This document shows, piece after piece, positions 1-8,628 of a stretch of DNA of 64,000 nucleotides (the first letter of the stretch is position 1; each line of letters begins with the position of its first letter). The DNA comes from Polycyclovorans sp002706265 (GTDB taxonomy: Bacteria; Pseudomonadota; Gammaproteobacteria; Nevskiales; Nevskiaceae). The position numbers and the translations under genes were made by a program. Location of the stretch: NCBI GenBank assembly GCA_963973915.1, contig CAXBBM010000003.1, forward strand, positions 1 through 64,000. The letters are read 5' to 3'. The notes beneath the pieces were generated by a model that had not been told where the DNA came from, made no database searches, and saw only the letters and a list, made by a program, of their open reading frames with translations.

Positions 1-69
1 TCATGGCTCCATTCTCTCAAGGGATGAAGCCTCCTCAAATTGCGGGGCGGTTCAGATTGAGTCCGTGCG

Positions 70-1002
70 TCAGATTGAGGCTCTGCCACACCAACGGTTC
101 TCGGTTCGAAAGCGTGCATCGGTGATGAACTGGGTAATCAACTTCATGTCGGCGCGCGCCTCGGCCACCAGCGGGAAAAGAATGGGCCAGACGTGCGGCA
201 TGTCCGGCCGGGTGAGCAGGCGCGCTTCGGTGCCGGCCGCACGTGCACGCGTGGCCACGGCGTAGGCATCGTCTCGCAGGCACTCCTCGTCGCTTGCGCA
301 GATCATCAGGGGTGGAAGGCCCTCGAAGTTGCCGTTCAGCGGCGAGACCTTGGGGTCGGTTGGGTCGTGGCCCTGAAGGTAGGCGTTGCCCATCATGCGA
401 ATGACGTTTTGCGAGAGCATCACGTCACTGTGGTCGTTCTCTGCCCAGCTGGGGGCGGTGCCGCTGAGGTCGGCGCCGGGCGAGAGCAGCACGGCGCAGC
501 GCGGCATGGGCAGACCCTCATCGCGGGCGCTTTGCAGGGTGACCAGGGTCAGGTTGCCGCCAGCCGAGTCGCCGGTGACGATCAGGTCTGCCGGGTCGGT
601 TCCGCATTCGATCAATTCCCGATACACCGCGAGACAGTCGTCCGGCGCGGCAGGAAACGGATGCTCGGGCGCCAACCGGTAGTCCGGCAGAATCACCTGC
701 GCCTGCAGACGCCGGGCCAACGCGCCGCAAAAGGGATGGTAAGTCCTGAGCTTGCCGCCAATGAAGGCGCCGCCGTGCAGGTGCAGAATGGTCAGGCGGG
801 GATTGCGCGGGGCCAGGCGCTCGCAGGGCACGCCGGCAAAATTGATCTTGCGCGCCGACACCCCGAGTGGAAGGTTGGAAGGAAGCGGCGCGTGATCGAG
901 CACGCGGCGAAAATGCCGGACGGCATGTTCCTCGGACTCGAACTCGCGCTTGAGCAACGCGCGAAACATGCGTTTGAAGGCAATGGCACTGAGGCTGGTC
1001 AC
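70..1002 (-). CDS. alpha/beta hydrolase, HSL-like carboxylesterase
   Basis: A 310-residue serine esterase/lipase of the hormone-sensitive-lipase type. It carries the oxyanion motif HGGAF at residues 76-80 and the nucleophile motif GDSAGGN at 144-150 (Ser146); the later Asp (ASDEE region) and His (MPHVW) complete a plausible triad. No signal peptide is seen, so it is probably cytoplasmic. The start is GTG, with AGGA about 9 bases upstream. It is the last gene of the minus-strand run from 6409, 13 bases after the SDR. Next to a Baeyer-Villiger-type monooxygenase, an esterase would plausibly open the ester or lactone product; that role is inferred. Confidence 0.88.
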   Translation of the reverse strand: MTSLSAIAFKRMFRALLKREFESEEHAVRHFRRVLDHAPLPSNLPLGVSARKINFAGVPCERLAPRNPRLTILHLHGGAFIGGKLRTYHPFCGALARRLQAQVILPDYRLAPEHPFPAAPDDCLAVYRELIECGTDPADLIVTGDSAGGNLTLVTLQSARDEGLPMPRCAVLLSPGADLSGTAPSWAENDHSDVMLSQNVIRMMGNAYLQGHDPTDPKVSPLNGNFEGLPPLMICASDEECLRDDAYAVATRARAAGTEARLLTRPDMPHVWPILFPLVAEARADMKLITQFITDARFRTENRWCGRASI

Positions 1003-1015
1003 GTGGGCATTTCCT

Positions 1016-1846
1016 TCAGTCGGCCGCCAGGCGATAACTGAAGCCCAGAGCGCGTGCGTAGAGTTGCGGCAGGGCGCGCTTGGCGCGCCACATCAGCCGA
1101 CCGTCCCATTGCGGGAGCACGTAGAGCTGGTTGCGGTCCATGGCGTCCAGGGTCTGGCGCGCCACTTCGCCGCTGTTGGTGAACGCCCACTTCTCCATCG
1201 CCTTGGCGGCAAAGGTCTTGCGGTCGCTGGGGAAGCGACTCTCGTTGATGATGTTGGTGGGCACGATCGTCGGGCACAGGGCGCTGACATGAACGCCGGT
1301 GCCGGACAGCTCGGCCGACAGGGTTTCTGACAGCGACAGCACCGCCGACTTGGTGACGTTATAGGTGGTCATCTCGGGCGCGGCCGCAAAGCCGGCGGCA
1401 GACGCCGTGTTGATGATGCCGCCATAGCCCAGCTTGCGGAAGCGCGGTGCAAATTCGTGGCAGCCGTGGATCACGCCCCACAGGTTCACCGACAGACACC
1501 AGCGCCAGTCTTCGAGCGAGACATCGCCGATACGACCCCCCACGCCCACGCCGGCGTTGTTGACGACCACCGTGGTTGCCCGCCCGAGCAGCGCGTCGGC
1601 TTTCGAAGCCAATTTGGCGAACTGCTTTTCGTCGCCGACATCGCAGGTGTATGCAATGCCGCGGCCGCCGAGTTCATCGACCTGGGCTGCCGTTTGTGCG
1701 GCGCGTTCCTGCTGGATGTCGACGCACAACACAGTGCCGCCGCGGCGCGCCAGCTCCAGCGCAAAACTGCGGCCGATGCCGCTGCCGGCCCCGGTCACGA
1801 TGGCGGCGGCGCACTGGCTCAATTTCAGACTCTTGGGACGACTCAC
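1016..1846 (-). CDS. short-chain dehydrogenase/reductase (SDR)
   Basis: A 276-residue classical SDR, an NAD(P)-dependent oxidoreductase of alcohol/ketone groups. Visible motifs are TGAGSGIG (18-25) for the dinucleotide, NNAG (96-99), and catalytic Tyr162-x3-Lys166. The start is GTG, preceded by GGAGAG about 8 bases upstream; no in-frame ATG lies near. It is followed by the hydrolase at 70-1002 and preceded by a PF10118 gene. With that gene it forms one of two SDR + PF10118 units flanking the monooxygenase at 2938. The substrate cannot be read from the sequence. Confidence 0.88.
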   Translation of the reverse strand: MSRPKSLKLSQCAAAIVTGAGSGIGRSFALELARRGGTVLCVDIQQERAAQTAAQVDELGGRGIAYTCDVGDEKQFAKLASKADALLGRATTVVVNNAGVGVGGRIGDVSLEDWRWCLSVNLWGVIHGCHEFAPRFRKLGYGGIINTASAAGFAAAPEMTTYNVTKSAVLSLSETLSAELSGTGVHVSALCPTIVPTNIINESRFPSDRKTFAAKAMEKWAFTNSGEVARQTLDAMDRNQLYVLPQWDGRLMWRAKRALPQLYARALGFSYRLAAD

Positions 1847-1929
1847 GATCGCCTCTCTCCTCTAGCAGATCAATTGGAATGAGCCGCCGGACCCGGCCCG
1901 ACCGTGGCCTGCCCGGCGGCTCGTGATGT

Positions 1930-2823
1930 TCAGGCAACCGATTTGAGCTTGGACACCGGACCTTCGCCGATGAACGCCTTGTAGGCCTTCATGGTGTCGC
2001 CGGTCGCATCGAAGGTGTCCTTCCACGCGCGAAGCTGCGCGCGGTTGTCGTGGTCCCAGGGATGGAAGTTGGGCGAGTAGTAGGGCAGGTAGTGCTTGAC
2101 CAACAAGCGCATGAACCCCGGCTGGGTGAACTGGAATTTCAGTCCCTTGAGGGCCGAACGCCAGTTGAACAGGTGGCCGTCCTTGGCAACGAGAATCAGG
2201 CGCTGGTATTCGCTGATGGCGAAGAAAATACCGGTCATCAACACCATGCCGGCGATGCGCTTGGGATAGCTGCCCACCGCGTCCTGGTACACGTCGAAAG
2301 ACACCGACTTGTGCTCGGTCTCCTCGATCATGTGCCAGGCGATCATCGCGCCCAGTGACGGATCGAAGTCTTTGAAGATCTCAGGGTGGTCAACGAAGAC
2401 CGCAGAAATGGTGCCGGTGAAGTGCTCGCCGGCAGCCATGGTCGAGAGCTGCATGTCCTCGCTCAGAAACCTTTGCAGGAAGGTCCGCGTGCGCTTGAAC
2501 GCGTCTTCCACTTTGTCCACGGGCACGCCGTGTGCCATGACCGCCTTGTTCATGATGTCGTGTTCGCGGGCGTGGAAGTGTTCCTGCTTGATGAAGTCAA
2601 TGCCGGCCTTGCGCACCTTTTCATCACTGACCTTGACCAGGTTCTTGCGCACGCACTGCATCACCCAGCGTTCGCCGTCGGGCACGGCGGCCAGAAGCGC
2701 GTTCCACCAGTGGGTGGTCCACGGGTCGTTGTTCATCCAGTACTTGGGCACGTCGGTCATGTCGAAGTGCAGGTCGCGCGGCTTGACTTCGTCGTAGCCG
2801 ATCTTCCGATTTGCTAATGCCAT
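1930..2823 (-). CDS. PF10118-family 'metal-dependent hydrolase', possible di-iron protein
   Basis: A 297-residue protein of the family named predicted metal-dependent hydrolase (PF10118); its biochemistry is poorly known. It shows Glu51, then E81-x2-H84 in QEHFHAREH, Glu133 in AGEH, and E168-x2-H171 in EETEHKS. That spacing is like the ligands of di-iron carboxylate four-helix proteins. The same positions recur in the paralogue at 5516-6409. The start ATG has AGGAAGG upstream. It lies between an SDR and a flavin monooxygenase on the same strand. Family assignment is firm; the di-iron reading is my inference. Confidence 0.85.
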   Translation of the reverse strand: MALANRKIGYDEVKPRDLHFDMTDVPKYWMNNDPWTTHWWNALLAAVPDGERWVMQCVRKNLVKVSDEKVRKAGIDFIKQEHFHAREHDIMNKAVMAHGVPVDKVEDAFKRTRTFLQRFLSEDMQLSTMAAGEHFTGTISAVFVDHPEIFKDFDPSLGAMIAWHMIEETEHKSVSFDVYQDAVGSYPKRIAGMVLMTGIFFAISEYQRLILVAKDGHLFNWRSALKGLKFQFTQPGFMRLLVKHYLPYYSPNFHPWDHDNRAQLRAWKDTFDATGDTMKAYKAFIGEGPVSKLKSVA

Positions 2824-2937
2824 GGCTTACCTTCCTTTTGAATGCATGAAGCGGTTTGAGAAATGCGGCGCCGCCTGCGGTGTAAAGGCGCGCGCTACGC
2901 GTGAAGAGATTGAAAAATGTGTGGCGATCGTTGGGGC

Positions 2938-4566
2938 TCAGGCCTCGGTCGAGGCGAGGGCTTCGGCTCGGGTGAACTGGTAATGCGACATCGGCGAATG
3001 TTTTGCGCGCCACTGCGCCTCGACCGACGTCGACGGGCGCAGCATCGGCGCATCGCCGTGACGGTCGAAGTAGTAACTGTTGGAACCCGAGCAGCTGTGG
3101 TTCACAAACACGGTGCGCTGCTGGCGGCGCTGGATGTCGGTGAAGTAGCGCTCATGCGGCCCCTGGCGAATTTCGACGCAGGTGCTGCCGGTCTTGTGGG
3201 CCTCCTTGATGCAGCGCACGGCATGTAAGGAGTGGTTTTCCACCATCTTGAAGTACGACGAGCCCGTGAGCGCGTAAGGCCCCAGCATTCCAAAGTAGTT
3301 GGGGAAGTTTGGAATGGTCGTGCCTTCGTAGGCCTGATAGCGCTGGTCCTCCCAGAACTGGCCCAGTTCCAGACCGCCGCGGCCAACGACTTCGAACGAA
3401 GGCAGGTTGCCCTTTTCGAACACCTTGTAGCCCGTGGCCGTGATCAACACGTCGATCTTGCGCTCGGTGCCGTCACGGGTGCGCACGCCGTCTTCGGTGA
3501 TGCACTCGATAGGGTCGGTGACCAGTTCCACGTTGTCGCGGGTGTAGGTCTTGAAATATTCGTTGGAGAAGGTCGGGCGCTTGCAGCCAAATCCGTACTT
3601 GGGTGTGAGCTTCTCCCGCAGTTCCGGGTCGTCGGGGATCTGCTCAAGCAGGTTGTTCTTGCCGGCGTTTTCCGCCCAGCGAACGAGACCCGGGATCTGG
3701 CGGTTATAGAGCACGGCACCGACCATGAGCGACTCTGTCAAGGCATCGGCGACGAAACGCACGGCGCGCTGGGCCACCGGCATCGCACGGAACGTGGACC
3801 TCATCCACCCAGGGATCTCCGCGTCCGGCTTTTTCAGCACCCAGATGGGCGTGCGCTGATAGACATCCAGATGCGCCACCTTGCGCGCCAACTCCGGCAC
3901 CATCTGCACGGCCGTGGCGCCGGTGCCGATAACGGCGACCCGCTTGCCGGTGAAGTCGTAGTTTTCATCCCAGTAGCCGGTGTGGATGACGCGGCCCTTG
4001 AAGGTGTCCAGCCCCTGAATGTCGGGCGCCTTGGGCGAGATCAGCCCGCCACTGGCGCTGATGATGTATCGGGCGGTCAACACGCTGCCGTCTTTGAGGT
4101 GCACGTGCCACAGATGCAGGCTCTCATCGAACACCGCCTTCGCGACCTCCACGCCGAAGCGCGTCTTCGGATAGATGCCGTATTTCGCGGCCACCCGCTG
4201 CGCGTAGCGCTGCAGTTCGTCGCCGGGCGCAAAAACCCGCGACCAGTTGGGGTTCTGCTCGAAGGAAAACGAGTAGACGAAGGAGCTGATGTCGACCGCG
4301 ATGCCGGGATAGCGGTTGTCGCGCCAGGTTCCGCCGACATCATGGGCGCGCTCCAGCAGCACGAACGAATTGATGCCGTTCTTTTGCAATTCGATGGCCG
4401 CGCCCATGCCCGCGAAGCCGGCGCCGACGATGATCGCTTCATAGTCGGGCTTGCCCTTGGGGCGCGAGGAGCCGCGCTGTTTGACGTCCACATGGCCCAG
4501 GTCGGTGTCTGACCGGGCTTTGGACCGTGACGAGGTGGGGCTTTTTTTCTGGGATCCATCGGCCAT
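2938..4566 (-). CDS. flavin-containing Baeyer-Villiger-type monooxygenase
   Basis: A 542-residue FAD/NADPH monooxygenase. The FAD motif GAGFAG is at 48-53 and the NADPH motif GTGATA at 214-219. Between them lies the Baeyer-Villiger fingerprint FKGRVIHTGYWD at 189-200 (FxGxxxHxxxW[P/D]). The N-terminal ~40 residues are polar and rich in Ser/Lys, an extension not needed by the fold. Such enzymes insert oxygen next to a ketone, giving esters or lactones. Flanking SDRs (alcohol to ketone) and an esterase at 70 make a coherent alcohol-ketone-ester route. It starts at ATG. The substrate is unknown. Confidence 0.9.
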   Translation of the reverse strand: MADGSQKKSPTSSRSKARSDTDLGHVDVKQRGSSRPKGKPDYEAIIVGAGFAGMGAAIELQKNGINSFVLLERAHDVGGTWRDNRYPGIAVDISSFVYSFSFEQNPNWSRVFAPGDELQRYAQRVAAKYGIYPKTRFGVEVAKAVFDESLHLWHVHLKDGSVLTARYIISASGGLISPKAPDIQGLDTFKGRVIHTGYWDENYDFTGKRVAVIGTGATAVQMVPELARKVAHLDVYQRTPIWVLKKPDAEIPGWMRSTFRAMPVAQRAVRFVADALTESLMVGAVLYNRQIPGLVRWAENAGKNNLLEQIPDDPELREKLTPKYGFGCKRPTFSNEYFKTYTRDNVELVTDPIECITEDGVRTRDGTERKIDVLITATGYKVFEKGNLPSFEVVGRGGLELGQFWEDQRYQAYEGTTIPNFPNYFGMLGPYALTGSSYFKMVENHSLHAVRCIKEAHKTGSTCVEIRQGPHERYFTDIQRRQQRTVFVNHSCSGSNSYYFDRHGDAPMLRPSTSVEAQWRAKHSPMSHYQFTRAEALASTEA

Positions 4567-4643
4567 GTCGTTTACTCCGTATGTTGTGGTCGCGCCTCGG
4601 GGCGTGCCGGGGTGTGTGTCAAGGGTTCGTCAAATTGTTCGGA

Positions 4644-5486
4644 CTAGGACTTCATGCCTGCCATCAAGGGGTTGAGCAGGGTTTGCGCCAGCCACTGGTA
4701 GCGAATACCGACCGAGCGCTGCACGACGTCGATCACGTGAGCATCGGGCCCCACCAGAATGCGCGGGCGGTTGCCCAGGATGCCGCTGATGATGATTTGG
4801 GCCGCCTTCTCCGGCGTGGTCAGCGTCATCCGTGCGAACCACTTTTCGAACTTGGCGCGGTCGGCGTTGGCGCTGGTGGTGGCCAGGCGCGAGGTCTTGG
4901 CGATGTTGGTGCGGATGCCGCCGGGGTGTACGCAACTGACTTCCACCGGCAGCTTGCCCGCCTTCATCTCGATGCGCAGGGACTCGGTGTAGCCCCGAAC
5001 GCCGAACTTGGCGGCGTTGTAGGCGCTGGTCAGCGGCCCGGAAATCATGCCGTACATGCTGGAGACATTGACCACATGGCCATCACCGGACTCGATCAGC
5101 TGCGGCAGAAAAGCCTGCGTGCCGTAGCACACGCCCCAGAAGTTGATGCCCATCAGCCACTCGAAGTCTTCCCACTTCATCTCCTGCACAGACGCGGCCA
5201 AGCCGACCCCTGCGTTGTTGATGATCAGGTTGGCGGGCGCCTTGAAGTCCTTCTTCACCGCGACGGCGTGCTTGTAGAAGGCCTCGCGGTCGGCAACGTC
5301 GAAGCTGTAGGCCTTCGCCTCGCCCTTGGCCGCCTTGATGAATTGCACCGTCTCGGCGACCGCGTCGGTCTGGATGTCGGAGGCCGCGACGCGGCAGCCA
5401 CGCTGCGCCAGGTCGATGGCCAGCGCACGACCGATGCCACTGCCGGCGCCGGTGACCGCTGCGACTTTGCCTTTGAGTGATTTCAA
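4644..5486 (-). CDS. short-chain dehydrogenase/reductase (SDR)
   Basis: A 280-residue classical SDR with TGAGSGIG (12-19), NNAG (90-93) and Tyr156-x3-Lys160. A C-terminal extension of about 60 residues, with Arg/Ile-rich segments, resembles that of the SDR at 59778-60662; both belong to the longer SDR subgroup often found with lipid substrates. The start codon is TTG with GGAGAAG 5 bases upstream; no ATG or GTG occurs early in the frame. It lies between the monooxygenase (2938) and the second PF10118 gene, repeating the SDR + PF10118 arrangement of 1016-2823. Confidence 0.87.
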   Translation of the reverse strand: MKSLKGKVAAVTGAGSGIGRALAIDLAQRGCRVAASDIQTDAVAETVQFIKAAKGEAKAYSFDVADREAFYKHAVAVKKDFKAPANLIINNAGVGLAASVQEMKWEDFEWLMGINFWGVCYGTQAFLPQLIESGDGHVVNVSSMYGMISGPLTSAYNAAKFGVRGYTESLRIEMKAGKLPVEVSCVHPGGIRTNIAKTSRLATTSANADRAKFEKWFARMTLTTPEKAAQIIISGILGNRPRILVGPDAHVIDVVQRSVGIRYQWLAQTLLNPLMAGMKS

Positions 5487-5515
5487 CGCTTCTTCTCCAG
5501 TGGCTGGGTGCCGGC

Positions 5516-6409
5516 TCAGGCAGCCTTGCTCAGCGCCGCGTAAGTGTCTTCGGTGGCCGGACGCACATCGCCAGACTCTGCATAGCGCTCGATCCAGCGG
5601 TCGTAGGCCTCAAGGTCACCGTGACTCCAGGGCTCGAAGCCGGGCTTGAACCAGCTCAGGTAATGGCCCATGAGGTCAAAGTAGAAGCCGCCGCGTTTCG
5701 GTTTGAACAGCCACCACAGGCCCTGACCCCAAAGCCCGACACGCTCGCGCGCGGTGTAGCCGTCGTTGCGCAGCACGTGTTCCAGAATGGGGAACACCAG
5801 GGCGTGGAACACGATGCTGATGTAGGCCATCATCACCACGCGCGGGATGTAACCGACCTTGGCCTGATTCTGCAGCAGGTCAAAGGCGACCGATTTGTGC
5901 TCGATTTCCTCTGCGGCATGCCAGAAATACAGCGCGCGTACCCGTTCATCGGCGCCGTCAAACAGGTGGCTGCTGCGGCCCAGAATGGCGTGGGCCATCG
6001 ACGCCGTCAGGTGTTCGGCGCAGGCGGTCAAGGTGAGCTGCATGCGCGGCGAGAGAATCCGCGTGTGCGCGGCGAAAAACTTGCGCAGCACCTGGGTGAT
6101 CGTCTCGATGTCCACGCCCTGCCGGCCCAGCCGGTTGTTGTAGGCGTTGTGCAGAATGCCGTGCAGACCTTCCTGCCGGATGAAGTCTTTCAGTTCCTGT
6201 TGCAGAGCGGGATCCTGCAACTGATCCTTGAACTGGCGTAGTGAAACGATAAAGAACTTCTCGCCCTCGGGGAGAGTGGTGGAGAAGGCGTCGAAGAATC
6301 GGGAGCGAAACACATCGCCGTTGGCCCAGTTGACCGGAATGCCATCGGCGAAATCCAGTTCGCGGGGGTGACGGGGAACCAGCTTGCGACGTGTGAGGGT
6401 TTTGTTCAT
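5516..6409 (-). CDS. PF10118-family 'metal-dependent hydrolase', second copy
   Basis: A 297-residue paralogue of the protein at 1930-2823, of identical length but clearly diverged. It keeps the same putative metal-ligand frame: Glu50, E80-x2-H83, Glu132 in AEHL, and E168-x2-H171 followed by KS. Conservation of exactly these positions between two divergent copies supports a metal site. It is the first gene of the minus-strand run that ends at 70. Its ATG faces the divergent SDR at 6769 across a 359-base regulatory gap. GAGAG upstream may serve as ribosome site. Function is unproven; a di-iron oxidase or hydrolase are both possible. Confidence 0.85.
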   Translation of the reverse strand: MNKTLTRRKLVPRHPRELDFADGIPVNWANGDVFRSRFFDAFSTTLPEGEKFFIVSLRQFKDQLQDPALQQELKDFIRQEGLHGILHNAYNNRLGRQGVDIETITQVLRKFFAAHTRILSPRMQLTLTACAEHLTASMAHAILGRSSHLFDGADERVRALYFWHAAEEIEHKSVAFDLLQNQAKVGYIPRVVMMAYISIVFHALVFPILEHVLRNDGYTARERVGLWGQGLWWLFKPKRGGFYFDLMGHYLSWFKPGFEPWSHGDLEAYDRWIERYAESGDVRPATEDTYAALSKAA

Positions 6410-6768
6410 GGGTGCTCTCGCTGCATGGATGTCGGGGCGGCGTCCGGTGCGCTCGGGGTTGTGCGGAAACTCGGACGCCGTGACTGCGTTTGTTGCATAG
6501 TGCGGTGTGTCACTACGCAGAACGCATACTGATCAACTGCAGACCTCGGTGTCAACTCATTGGCCCGTACAAATGACCTAACAGCCCGATAACAAAGATG
6601 ATTAAGTGTTGCAGCGCAGCAGAAGCAGGGTTTCGGGCGCCCGACCGGTACGCGCAACACCGGTTTTGCATCGGCGCTGAAAGACGGATTGCCACCGCCG
6701 CAGTGCGGCGGTAAAAATAACTAACAACCGTTAGAGTACTTTTCACAACTTACCAATCGGAGCAGTAC
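6410..6768. other. divergent intergenic region
   Basis: A 359-base gap without a credible gene, between divergent starts at 6409 and 6769. It is AT-richer than the surroundings. It holds the palindromic operator at 6721-6734, a hairpin ACCGCCGC-AGT-GCGGCGGT at 6694-6712, and a lone CTAAC half-site at 6578-6582. It presumably carries promoters for both directions. Short ORFs inside it lack ribosome sites and family features. Confidence 0.7.
6721..6734. promoter_or_regulatory. palindromic operator, copy 1
   Basis: CTAAC-AACC-GTTAG, a perfect 5-bp inverted repeat with a 4-base spacer. It ends 34 bases before the ATG at 6769. One of six related sites in the window, all just upstream of operons; probably bound by a TetR-type repressor. 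Confidence 0.7.
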
Positions 6769-7668
6769 ATGAGCGACATGCGATACGACGGAAAAGTGGC
6801 AGTGGTGACCGGCGCCGGACAAGGGCTGGGCCGCAGCCATGCGATGTTCCTGGCCTCGCGCGGGGCCAAGGTGGTGGTCAACGATCTCGGTGGCAGCACC
6901 GATGGGAGCGGAGCCTCGCAGACCCCTGCGCAAAAGGTCTGCGACGAGATCAAGGCGGCGGGCGGCACGGCCGTGGCGAACTATGACTCGGTGTCCAGCG
7001 AGGCCGGTGCGCGCGCCATCATCGACGCGGCGGTCAAGGCTTATGGCCGCATCGACATTCTGGTGAACAACGCCGGCATCCTGCGCGACAAGGCCTTGAA
7101 GAACGCCGGTGAGGCCGAGATCAGGCCGGTCATCGACGTGCACCTGTACGGCACCATCTGGTGCACGCTGGCGGCGTGGAACCACATGCTGGATCAGGGC
7201 TACGGTCGCATCGTGAACACCACGTCGGCTGCCGGACTGTTCGGCAATTTTGGCCAGACCAATTACGGCGCGGCGAAGATGGGCATCGTGGGCTTTTCGC
7301 ACGTCGCTGCCATCGAAGGCGCCAAGGCCAACGTCAAGGTCAACGTCATCGCTCCGGCCGCGCGCACGCGCATGACCGAACAGTTGCTCGGACCGATGGC
7401 GGAAAAGCTCGCGCCAGAACTGGTCACGCCAGTCGTCGCCTACCTTGCGCACGAGAGCTGCGAAGTCAGCGGAGAGACCTACAGTTGCGGCGGCGGCCGG
7501 GTGGGCCGGGTGTTCGTCGGCGTGGTGCCGGGCTACTACACGCCGCAGCTTTCGGTGGAGGACGTGCGCGACAATCTGGCCGCGATTCGTGACACCTCGA
7601 CGTTCGTGATTCCGAGCAATGCGATGGAAGAGATCGGCCTGTTGATGAAGGTCTCGGCGGGCAAATGA
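6769..7668 (+). CDS. SDR, (3R)-hydroxyacyl-CoA dehydrogenase (MFE-2/HSD17B4) type
   Basis: A 299-residue SDR with TGAGQGLG (14-21), NNAG (100-103) and Tyr166-x3-Lys170. The segment VVVNDLGGSTDGSG and the long C-terminal part match the dehydrogenase domain of peroxisomal multifunctional enzyme 2, which oxidises (3R)-hydroxyacyl-CoA; the SDR at 22067 is of the same type. The ATG has CGGAGC upstream and sits 35 bases behind operator copy 1. Its stop overlaps the next start (ATGA), so it is translationally coupled to the hydrolase at 7665. Confidence 0.87.
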   Translation: MSDMRYDGKVAVVTGAGQGLGRSHAMFLASRGAKVVVNDLGGSTDGSGASQTPAQKVCDEIKAAGGTAVANYDSVSSEAGARAIIDAAVKAYGRIDILVNNAGILRDKALKNAGEAEIRPVIDVHLYGTIWCTLAAWNHMLDQGYGRIVNTTSAAGLFGNFGQTNYGAAKMGIVGFSHVAAIEGAKANVKVNVIAPAARTRMTEQLLGPMAEKLAPELVTPVVAYLAHESCEVSGETYSCGGGRVGRVFVGVVPGYYTPQLSVEDVRDNLAAIRDTSTFVIPSNAMEEIGLLMKVSAGK

Positions 7669-8591
7669 GCGAGTCCGAGACGGACGCAAGCCGCATCGGC
7701 CTTGCCGCCCAGGCCTTGCGCCTGGTGACCCGCGTCGGGCTCAAGCCGGTGTTCTCCACCCGCCTGCCGCTGCTGGTGCAGCGCAGTCTGATCAGTGCGG
7801 CCTCGCGGTGCTTCCCGCGCCCTGAGGGCGTGCGTGATGTCGAGCATTACCTTGATGGTGTGCTCGCGCGTCGCCTGATCCCCGAGGGCGCGCCAGACGG
7901 GCGGGCAATCCTGTATCTGCATGGCGGCGCCTACGTGCTCGGCTCGCCGGGCACCCACTTCGGGATTGCCGCACGGCTTGCCCTGGCCGCCGGCTGTGAG
8001 GTCTTCGTGATCGACTACCGCCTGGCGCCGGAGCATCCCGCGCCGGCCGCACTGGACGACGCAGTGAGTGCCTGGAAGGCCCTCACTGCCTCGCACGGCG
8101 CGGTCGCGCTGGCCGGCGACTCGGCCGGTGGAGGCCTGGCGCTGGCGACGGCCGTTGCGCTGCGCGACGCCGCGCTCGTCGCACCGCGGGCCCTGGCGCT
8201 GATTTCGCCGTGGGTCGATCTGACGCTCTCGGGCGAGAGCATGCAGACCTGTGCGGACCGCGACCCCCTGCTCAGCCGCGACTGGCTGGACTGGGCCGCG
8301 GCGCATTACGCGAATGGACGAAAGCGTGACGATCCCGTGCTTTCACCGCTGTTTTCGCCGCTGGCCGGGCTGCCGCCGGTGCTGATTCATACCGGCAGCG
8401 ACGAGGTGCTGTTGTCCGACACGCAGCGGCTGGAGACCGCGCTGCGCGCCGCCGGCGTGGAGGTGCAGAGCCGCATCTACGCGGGGCTCTGGCATGACTT
8501 TCAGCTGCAGGCCGGCCTGATGCCGCAGGCCGACGCGTCGCTGGAGACGCTCGGTGGCTTCCTGCATGACCGGCTGGACGCTGCGGCCTGA
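7665..8591 (+). CDS. alpha/beta hydrolase, HSL-like esterase
   Basis: A 308-residue esterase of the hormone-sensitive-lipase type. It has HGGAY (86-90) for the oxyanion hole, GDSAGG (151-156, Ser153 nucleophile), and C-terminal Asp (TGSDE) and His (LWHDF). It overlaps the upstream SDR by 4 bases and is followed 37 bases later by the second Baeyer-Villiger-type monooxygenase. Hydrolysis of the ester or lactone made by that enzyme is a reasonable but inferred role. It resembles the hydrolase at 70-1002 only at family level. Confidence 0.88.
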   Translation: MSESETDASRIGLAAQALRLVTRVGLKPVFSTRLPLLVQRSLISAASRCFPRPEGVRDVEHYLDGVLARRLIPEGAPDGRAILYLHGGAYVLGSPGTHFGIAARLALAAGCEVFVIDYRLAPEHPAPAALDDAVSAWKALTASHGAVALAGDSAGGGLALATAVALRDAALVAPRALALISPWVDLTLSGESMQTCADRDPLLSRDWLDWAAAHYANGRKRDDPVLSPLFSPLAGLPPVLIHTGSDEVLLSDTQRLETALRAAGVEVQSRIYAGLWHDFQLQAGLMPQADASLETLGGFLHDRLDAAA

Positions 8592-8628
8592 GCGGTCACC
8601 GCAACACTGTTTCGACTGGAGAAGGTTA

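Noticed and set aside
1..4. Possible ATG of a minus-strand gene running off the left edge, with GAGAG/GGAG upstream
   Set aside because: Only one codon lies inside the window; no product can be supported.
6578..6582. CTAAC half-site in the 6410-6768 gap
   Set aside because: The second arm reads CGATA; only a half match.
6694..6712. Hairpin ACCGCCGC-AGT-GCGGCGGT upstream of operator copy 1
   Set aside because: No T-run in a useful direction and no gene ends nearby, so not called a terminator.
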